Positions 58,661 through 64,000 of a stretch of 64,000 nucleotides of DNA are shown one piece after another. Where the stretch lies: positions 372,001 through 436,000 of the forward strand of contig NZ_BTTW01000005.1 of NCBI RefSeq assembly GCF_036245865.1. Reading direction: 5' to 3'. Each line of letters opens with the position of its first letter. The stretch's first letter is position 1. Made by a program: the position numbers and the translations under genes. Source of the DNA: Corallococcus caeni. Its GTDB lineage: Bacteria > Myxococcota > Myxococcia > Myxococcales > Myxococcaceae. The notes under the pieces are model-generated. The model worked only from the letters and a program-made list of their open reading frames with translations. It was not told the origin of the DNA and did no database searches.

Positions 58661-61193
58661 CGAGCAGCTCCCCGAAGCGCATCCCCAGCTCCAGGCGGCC
58701 CACCATCGCCTGACCCCAGGCGTTGGCCTGCGCGGCCCAGGTGGCGGGCGTGAGCCCCAGGGTTTCGAAGAGCTTCATCACGTCCCCGCCCCGCTGCATC
58801 GCCTTGATCATCCGCGCGTAGTCCACGAGCGTGGGGAAGGCCGTCTCCGGGAAGACCACCTCGCGGTCCACGGGCTTGAGCGGCACGCGGGGCTGGAGCG
58901 TGGACAACAGCAGCTGGGCCTGCACGCGGGCCGTCAGCTCCTGTTGCTCGCGCTCCACGGCCTGCTGGGCCGCGCGCGCTTCGGCGTCGCGGCGGGCGGC
59001 CTCGGCGCGGCGTTCCTGGTCACGGCGGCGGGACTCGGCCACCTGGCGGTCGATTTCGCGCTGGCGCTCGCGCTCCTGGTTCTCGCGCCTGCGCTCGCGG
59101 CGCTCCCGCATCATCCGCAGCGCGCCGTGCGTGTCGTCCAGGAAGTCGCGGTGGATGTTCGACTCCTCCGGCGGGGACGGCGTGGCGAGCACGCGCTTCT
59201 CGAAGGCGGGCAGCCACGCCTCGAAGTGGTCCAGCTCCGCGTCCAGCGCCGGGAGGACGGCCTCGTCGCGGGACTCCAGCCCGTTGCGCAGCGCCATGGC
59301 GCCCTTCGACACTGAGAGGGACGCGGTGCGCGGGCGCGTGCCCACCAACTCCTCCGCCGCGTCCCAGAGGGCGCGCAGCCGCCGTGGTAGCGCGTCCACC
59401 GGCGCGTCGTCCAGCAACCGCCGCGTCTGCTCATAGAGCCCCTCCGGATCCACGCGCCACCAGGACTGGAAGCGCGCGAGGACGTCCGGCTCCACCTCGC
59501 ACTGGTTCTCCCAGAGGCGGTCGCGCCAGCCGGCGAAGGCGGTGAGCAGGTCGCCTCGCTCCGCGGGATGGGATTGGAAGCGCCGCCAGACGGCTTCGAC
59601 GAGCACCTCACGGCCGGACAGGGAGCTCCAGGAGCGAACCACGCGCGACAGCGGAGCCACCAGCAGGTGCTGGCCCGGTCCCTCCCAGACGGCCATCAAC
59701 AGCCGGCCCGCGTGCCCCGGGTCGGGGTGCTTCTCCTCGTGCCGGTGGTCAGGCACCAGGCCCAGGTTCCGCGCCCGCGAGGGAAACATGATCAACGCTT
59801 CCAGCAGGGTCTCGCCGCTGGACGTGTCGCGGGCCCAGTCGTTCAGCCGCCGCTGTTCGTCCACGCCCGAGTGGTGGAGGAAGCGCGCGAACGCGGAGTC
59901 ACCGAAGCACGCGGTGCGGTCCTTCGCCGCGCCCCGGTCGAGGGCGTGCACGGTCTCCTCCAGGAAGGCCCACATCGCCTCGGCCTCCTCCTCTTCCGGG
60001 GCCTCGGGGTCGTTGTGGGGAGGCGTGGCGGCCCACTCGAAGAAGTCCAGCGCTGTCTGGGCGGGCAGGTCGCGAAGGACCGAGCGCGCCCAGCGGGCCC
60101 ATTGCTGTTGGCCCTCCAGGCCCCACGCACGGAAGGGGCGCTGCTTCGCGAAGGACAACAGCTCGCCCGCGAGCGAGCCCACCGTGCGCAGGGACACGGT
60201 GAGCAGTGCGTCCAGGGCGCCCTCGGGAAGGGGCGAGGGGAGCTCGCGAAGGACCTCCTTCGCGAAGGCCGCGTCGCCGTCCTGCCGCAACCGCGCGAGC
60301 AGCCGGCGTGAGCCCCACTGGCTCAGGATGCGCCGCGCGAAGCGGGCGGTGCTGGCGTCAGCGGAGTCCAGCGCCTGGAAGACCTCCATCTCGTCGTGAA
60401 GGCACAGGGCGCACTCGAAGCGGACGTCGGCGTCATTGCCATACAGACCCCGGTGGAGCGCGGCGGAGACCCCCTCCGGCGTCACCTCCCGCGACACCCG
60501 CGACCAGGCGACGGCGGCGCACGAGGACAGCTCCGGCACGTCGAGCACGCCCAGGGCGAGAATGCGGATCCGCTCGCGCTCCTCGGGGCTCAGCCGCGGC
60601 GGAAGGCCGTTGCGCCAGCGCGTCATCGCGAGCATGGCCTCCACCGCCACGCGGCCCTCGCCGTGCAGCAGCTGGTTGCTCACGGCGAAGCGGGCCTCCC
60701 GCGCCCCGGTGCCCTGGTGCACGCAGGCGAGCGCGGCCAGGAGGCGCAGGGTCGGATCCGGGGCCTTGTCCGCCAGCCACTCCAGCGAATCCGGCATGGG
60801 GCTGAAGGGCGCGAGCATCTCCTCCAGGGCCGACTCCTCGATGGGCAGTATCAGCGCCCAGGCGTCCTCCAGCTCCCGCGCGAAGCCGCGCTGCACGAGG
60901 TGGGACTCGATGCGCCGGGCGTCCTGGGCCAGGTACAGCACCGCGCCCCACTGCCGTGCGTAGCGCGCCTCCAGCACGGCCACCTGCGAGGGCTCCAGCG
61001 CGGCGGTGCGGGCCGCCAGGGCGAAGCGGTCCACGCCGGACTTCGACAACGCGCGCGCGGAGCCATAGCGCTCCGGCGCAATGGCACCACAGAGGCAGTG
61101 CGGGCACGCGGCGTCAGGAGGGATGAAGCGGATGCACCCGGGGCAGCGAACCTCCGCGCCCTGGCGCACGCCGCTGTCGAGCAGGGCGGACAT
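58644..61193 (-). CDS. Large cytoplasmic protein with Zn-ribbon, helical repeats and coiled coil (unknown function)
   Basis: An 849-residue protein of no recognised family. A zinc-ribbon-like motif (CPGCIRFIPPDAACPHC) lies at about 19-35. Residues 90-640 look like alpha-helical repeats (LLAALACVHQG, VRFECALCLHDEMEVFQAL), with two acidic stretches including PEAPEEEEAEAMWAF. A highly charged coiled coil (RERRENQERERQREIDRQVA type) spans about 690-765, and a C-terminal domain carries WAAQANAWGQAMVGRLELG. There is no signal peptide. It could be a structural or chaperone-like scaffold. It is followed by a hairpin and has a 194-bp gap before the divergent YkgJ-type gene. Confidence 0.65.
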   Translation of the reverse strand: MSALLDSGVRQGAEVRCPGCIRFIPPDAACPHCLCGAIAPERYGSARALSKSGVDRFALAARTAALEPSQVAVLEARYARQWGAVLYLAQDARRIESHLVQRGFARELEDAWALILPIEESALEEMLAPFSPMPDSLEWLADKAPDPTLRLLAALACVHQGTGAREARFAVSNQLLHGEGRVAVEAMLAMTRWRNGLPPRLSPEERERIRILALGVLDVPELSSCAAVAWSRVSREVTPEGVSAALHRGLYGNDADVRFECALCLHDEMEVFQALDSADASTARFARRILSQWGSRRLLARLRQDGDAAFAKEVLRELPSPLPEGALDALLTVSLRTVGSLAGELLSFAKQRPFRAWGLEGQQQWARWARSVLRDLPAQTALDFFEWAATPPHNDPEAPEEEEAEAMWAFLEETVHALDRGAAKDRTACFGDSAFARFLHHSGVDEQRRLNDWARDTSSGETLLEALIMFPSRARNLGLVPDHRHEEKHPDPGHAGRLLMAVWEGPGQHLLVAPLSRVVRSWSSLSGREVLVEAVWRRFQSHPAERGDLLTAFAGWRDRLWENQCEVEPDVLARFQSWWRVDPEGLYEQTRRLLDDAPVDALPRRLRALWDAAEELVGTRPRTASLSVSKGAMALRNGLESRDEAVLPALDAELDHFEAWLPAFEKRVLATPSPPEESNIHRDFLDDTHGALRMMRERRERRRENQERERQREIDRQVAESRRRDQERRAEAARRDAEARAAQQAVEREQQELTARVQAQLLLSTLQPRVPLKPVDREVVFPETAFPTLVDYARMIKAMQRGGDVMKLFETLGLTPATWAAQANAWGQAMVGRLELGMRFGELLGAPWE

Positions 61194-61387
61194 GCCCCGT
61201 GTCTACCCCGGCCCGGGGGCTTCGCGCATCCCGGGTCAAGGCAACCGCCGGGCGTGCCCATGCCATCCGGATGTCTTTTCAGGGAGACACCTGGGCGCAT
61301 TGGACGGGGAGAGCGCGCTCGTGACGGACGGTGGGACGGGCATTGGCTTCGACGCGGGTGCCAGGAGGGCGGTAGAAACAGGCCCCG

Positions 61388-61915
61388 ATGAGTACGCCAG
61401 ACGAAGCGCGTCGCGCGCTGGAGGCCGTGTACCAGCGCGTGGAGGCGCGCGCGGCCGACATCTCCGGCACCCATGACTGGTGGCCCTGCCGCCGTGGCTG
61501 TGACCACTGCTGCCGCCACCTGGCCGCGCCGCTCCCGCTCACCGAGCTGGAGTGGCGCTACCTGGAGGAAGGGCTCCAGCGGCTCCCAGCGGAGGCACGC
61601 GAGGAGATTCGCACCCGGGTCGAAGCCCTGGCCCGGCAGGAGACCCGCCCGTACACCTGCCCGCTGCTCGACCGTGAGACAGGAGCCTGCCGCGTCTACG
61701 CACACCGGCCGCTGGTGTGCCGCGCGTATGGCTTCGCCGCCGCGCGCGACGGCGGCCTCTTCTGCCACTTCATCCTGGAGCTGGTGGAGAAGCACGGCGA
61801 CGCGGACATCGTCTGGGCCAACCAGGACGCACTGGAGGACGCAGTGGCTGGGCTGAGCGGCTCCACACGTCCACTCCCCGAGTGGTTCGCGCGGAGCCAG
61901 CGCCAGGAGCCGTGA
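61388..61915 (+). CDS. YkgJ-family cysteine cluster protein
   Basis: A 175-residue protein with the CxxxCxxCC arrangement (CRRGCDHCCRH), then CPLLDRETGACRVYAHRPLVCRAYG and a final C (FCHF), which match the family's metal- or Fe-S-binding cysteine pattern. The cluster type and role are unknown. It starts at 61388 in a divergent arrangement with the large gene and is probably monocistronic; 211 bp follow before the next gene. Confidence 0.85.
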   Translation: MSTPDEARRALEAVYQRVEARAADISGTHDWWPCRRGCDHCCRHLAAPLPLTELEWRYLEEGLQRLPAEAREEIRTRVEALARQETRPYTCPLLDRETGACRVYAHRPLVCRAYGFAAARDGGLFCHFILELVEKHGDADIVWANQDALEDAVAGLSGSTRPLPEWFARSQRQEP

Positions 61916-62126
61916 GCCTCCGGATGCGCAATCACATCCATGGCCTGCTCACCACGAAGCCGCTGGAGCGTGTGTTCGAAAAGCTCGTTACCCACGCGGC
62001 CACGGGTTTCACGCTCCCGGAATACATCTGAAGCCATGGAACCCCTGCGCTTGATGACATAGAACGCCGGGCCCCTGGCCACGCAGGGTGTGTCCAGGGG
62101 CCATTCATCCAGCAACGGGAGTCGAC

Positions 62127-62507
62127 ATGAAGAAGACGGGAATGATGTGGGGGTTGTGTGTCGCGATGGGTCTGTCCACCATCGGCTTCGCCGGTGAGAG
62201 GTTCAGCGCTTCGGTCTTCATCAACACCACGACCCGCGCATTCAGCGGGAACCTGGGGACGGCCCGCAACGGCTCGGACTTCGTGTCGTACCTGTGGTGT
62301 GCTTCCACCGGCTCAGGGGTCGGCTGGTGCCACGCGAAGGATGCCTCCGGCGTCACCGCGAGCTGCGTGACCACCGACGCGGGGATGCTCGAGACGATCC
62401 GCTCGCTGAACTCGGATTCGAACCTGCAGGTCCTCTACGACAACACGGGGCTCTGCACGTACATCTACGTCGCCACCGGCTCCCACTTCGAGACCAAGGG
62501 CCCCTGA
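62127..62507 (+). CDS. Small secreted Cys-containing protein
   Basis: A 126-residue exported protein: signal peptide MGLSTIGFA, then a mature domain of about 100 residues with four Cys (LWCAS, GWCHA, SCVTT, LCTYI) consistent with two disulfides, and Ser/Thr/Asn-rich strands. No family was recognised. Its composition is less GC-biased than its neighbours. The 211 bp before it hold a 35-codon plus-strand reading frame (61924-62031) that I do not accept as a gene. Confidence 0.65.
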   Translation: MKKTGMMWGLCVAMGLSTIGFAGERFSASVFINTTTRAFSGNLGTARNGSDFVSYLWCASTGSGVGWCHAKDASGVTASCVTTDAGMLETIRSLNSDSNLQVLYDNTGLCTYIYVATGSHFETKGP

Positions 62508-62535
62508 GCGTCCCGCGTTGAAGGCAACCCGCGCC

Positions 62536-63069
62536 ATGACTCCACTCAGCCGCACGCTCGTCGTGCTCAACCTGATGTTCTTCGGCGCGGGGCTTGCCCT
62601 CTTCGTGCAGGGTCAGCGCGCGTCCTCCAGCGCCCGGGAGGTCGAAGCCCGGTTGGAGCGGATGGAGGGGCGCATCAATCAGTTGCTCGCGCAGCGCCAG
62701 GGTCCCGCCGTGGCGTTGTCCGGTGCGCCCTCCCCGGCGCCCGCGCTGCCCGCGGACCTGGACGTCCGCGTCGAGCAGGCAGTCACCCGCGCGTTGCAGG
62801 CCCACGCCTCCAGCGCCGCGCCCCGGGACACTCCCGCGCCGAGGGAGCCCCCCGCGCCGAACGCGCGGAACGCCGAAGCCTGGGCCCGCGGCAACGAGGT
62901 GGTGGACCGGGCGCTCTCCGACCGCCGGTGGGGTGAGGCGCAGGCGCGCGAGCTGGCGGCGTCCGTGCCCCTGCTCACGCAACAGCAGCAACTGGACCTC
63001 CTGCGCCGGCTCAGCGTGGCCATCAACGAGGGCCAGCTGAAGGTGGAGACGCGCGGCCCGCTCTTCTGA
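62536..63069 (+). CDS. Membrane-anchored coiled-coil protein
   Basis: A 177-residue protein: N-terminal membrane helix (LVVLNLMFFGAGLALFV), short coiled coil (REVEARLERMEGRINQLLAQ), Pro/Ala-rich linker (about 75-120) and a C-terminal helical part (AQARELAASVPLLTQQQQLDLLRRLS). It likely sits in the inner membrane with the tail in the periplasm. No function is known. It lies 28 bp after the small secreted gene and 42 bp before the convergent end of the BMP gene. Confidence 0.65.
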   Translation: MTPLSRTLVVLNLMFFGAGLALFVQGQRASSSAREVEARLERMEGRINQLLAQRQGPAVALSGAPSPAPALPADLDVRVEQAVTRALQAHASSAAPRDTPAPREPPAPNARNAEAWARGNEVVDRALSDRRWGEAQARELAASVPLLTQQQQLDLLRRLSVAINEGQLKVETRGPLF

Positions 63070-63111
63070 ACGGAAGCGGTGCGGCGATGCGGTGAGAGCC
63101 CCGCCCCGCGT

Positions 63112-64000
63112 TCAGGGAGCGGGCTGCGTGGGCACCTTCAGCTCCCCGGAGATGATGCGGGCCCGGAGCGCGTCCACCGTGCGCAGCGCCTCCGCCTTGC
63201 CGGGGAAGTCCAGCCGCACGGGCGCCAGCCCCACGCCTCCCTCCTTCAAGCCGAGCGAGACGTTCCCGCCCTGGAGGCGCCCCTGGCGCTGCTCGCGGAT
63301 GGCCTCGTACACGACCAGGTCCACGTGCTTCACGACGGCGGACAGCACCGCCTGCGGCGCCAGGTGGGACGGGTCGGAGTCCACGCCAATGACATACACG
63401 GCCTTGCCCGCCTCGCGCGCCTCCTTCACCGCCTGGATGGCGCCCAGGCCGTCCACGCCGGCCGCCGCGAAGACGACGTCCGTGTCCTTGAGCAGCAGGT
63501 CCTGCCCCACCTGCTTGCCCAGGGCGAAGTCCGTGAAGCTGCCGGTGTAGGTGACCACCACCTTGGCGCTCGGGTTCGTCGCGGCCACGCCGGCCCGGAA
63601 GCCCGCCTCGTAGCGCTGCACCAGGGGAATCCTCATCCCGCCTACCATGCCCACCCGGCCCGTCTTCGTGGCCAGTCCGGCCAGGGCGCCCGCGAGGAAG
63701 CAGCCCTCCTCCTCGCGGAACACCACCGTGCGCACGTTGGGCAGCGTGATGACGCGCCCCTGCGCGTCCAGCAGCGGGCTGTCCACCAGCAGGAAGGGCA
63801 GTGACGGGTTGCGCCGGGCCACCGCCTCCACGGCGTTCTCCAGCATGAAGCCCACGCCCATCGCCATGGACACGTGCTGATCCGCGAGCAACTGGAGGTT
63901 CGGCTCGTAGTCCTCCGCCACGCGGCTCTGGAGGACCACCGGCGTGATGCCCAGCGGGGTCAGCTCCTGCGCGCGCGAGGCCAGGTCGGGCCCCAGCGAG
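63112..64000 (-). CDS. BMP-family ABC-type substrate-binding protein (partial)
   Basis: The last 296 residues of a protein that continues past the right edge. It carries the hallmark blocks of the basic membrane protein/PnrA family: GVGFMLENAVEAVARRNPSLPFLLVD, FLAGALAGLATKTGRVGMVGG, VVFAAAGVDGLGAIQAVKEA and VIGVDSDPSHLAP. In characterised members these lipoproteins bind purine nucleosides for an ABC importer. Its N-terminus, signal peptide and any permease genes lie beyond the window. The reading frame is open to the edge. Confidence 0.85.
   Translation of the reverse strand, partial: SLGPDLASRAQELTPLGITPVVLQSRVAEDYEPNLQLLADQHVSMAMGVGFMLENAVEAVARRNPSLPFLLVDSPLLDAQGRVITLPNVRTVVFREEEGCFLAGALAGLATKTGRVGMVGGMRIPLVQRYEAGFRAGVAATNPSAKVVVTYTGSFTDFALGKQVGQDLLLKDTDVVFAAAGVDGLGAIQAVKEAREAGKAVYVIGVDSDPSHLAPQAVLSAVVKHVDLVVYEAIREQRQGRLQGGNVSLGLKEGGVGLAPVRLDFPGKAEALRTVDALRARIISGELKVPTQPAP

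Noticed and set aside
61924-62031. 35-codon plus-strand ORF after the YkgJ-type gene
   Set aside because: There is no ribosome site of note, no recognisable product and no sign of conservation; it could be a gene remnant but cannot be supported.

Overview
The window is about 64 kb of very GC-rich DNA, dense with genes and with a strong G/C bias at third codon positions. It looks like chromosomal DNA of a fruiting-body myxobacterium close to Corallococcus/Myxococcus. Indicators are a crtE-crtI carotenoid operon start with a CarA/CarH-like promoter layout, two eukaryotic-like Ser/Thr kinases and an FHA protein, many lipoproteins, the myxobacterial Cys-rich repeat (C-D-D-G-N type), a TonB-dependent receptor carrying its own TonB-like domain, an RpoH-like sigma factor of SigC size, and a double-kinase hybrid histidine kinase. 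No rRNA, tRNA, CRISPR array, insertion sequence or prophage was recognised.

Layout. 0-7 kb: carotenoid genes (minus) divergent from a run of plus-strand housekeeping genes (YtfJ-like protein, TIGR01777 epimerase, esterase, metallophosphoesterase, TetR regulator), closed by an intrinsic terminator. 7-12 kb: one giant secreted lipoprotein (amidohydrolase, calcium-binding repeats, OB-like domain, Ig-like repeats, lamin-tail domain). 12-22 kb: signalling genes (membrane Ser/Thr kinase, ATP-grasp enzyme, FHA protein, kinase-PEGA plus TPR operon, MCP, degenerate cyclase). 22-26 kb: a secreted Gly-rich protein and a beta/HEAT protein resembling the N-terminal half of animal large lipid transfer proteins, preceded by a 23-codon ORF; the module is flanked by direct repeats. 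26-40 kb: S46 peptidase, lipase, thioesterase, amine oxidase, Dps, an SDR-GST-SelO operon, a pyrophosphatase-CHAD operon, and an RpoH-like sigma gene behind a near-consensus sigma-54 promoter. 40-50 kb: Hsp70-like protein and small lipoproteins facing a minus-strand envelope operon (OmpA, TonB receptor, lipoprotein, JAB-domain lipoprotein, lipoprotein). 50-64 kb: hybrid histidine kinase divergent from a molybdopterin oxidoreductase, a tandem palindrome array, a flippase-like membrane protein divergent from an enoyl reductase-SDR pair, a large Zn-ribbon/coiled-coil protein, a YkgJ-type cysteine cluster protein, two small proteins, and a truncated BMP-family receptor.

The most unusual items are the lipid-transfer-like pair with flanking repeats (22.2-26.1 kb), the 70-bp palindrome array (55.15-55.39 kb) with a solitary copy at 26.96 kb, the sigma-54 promoter driving an RpoH-like sigma factor, the JAB lipoprotein in the TonB operon, and a three-half-site operator at 56.71 kb. 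All family assignments come from reading motifs by eye; no database search was possible.
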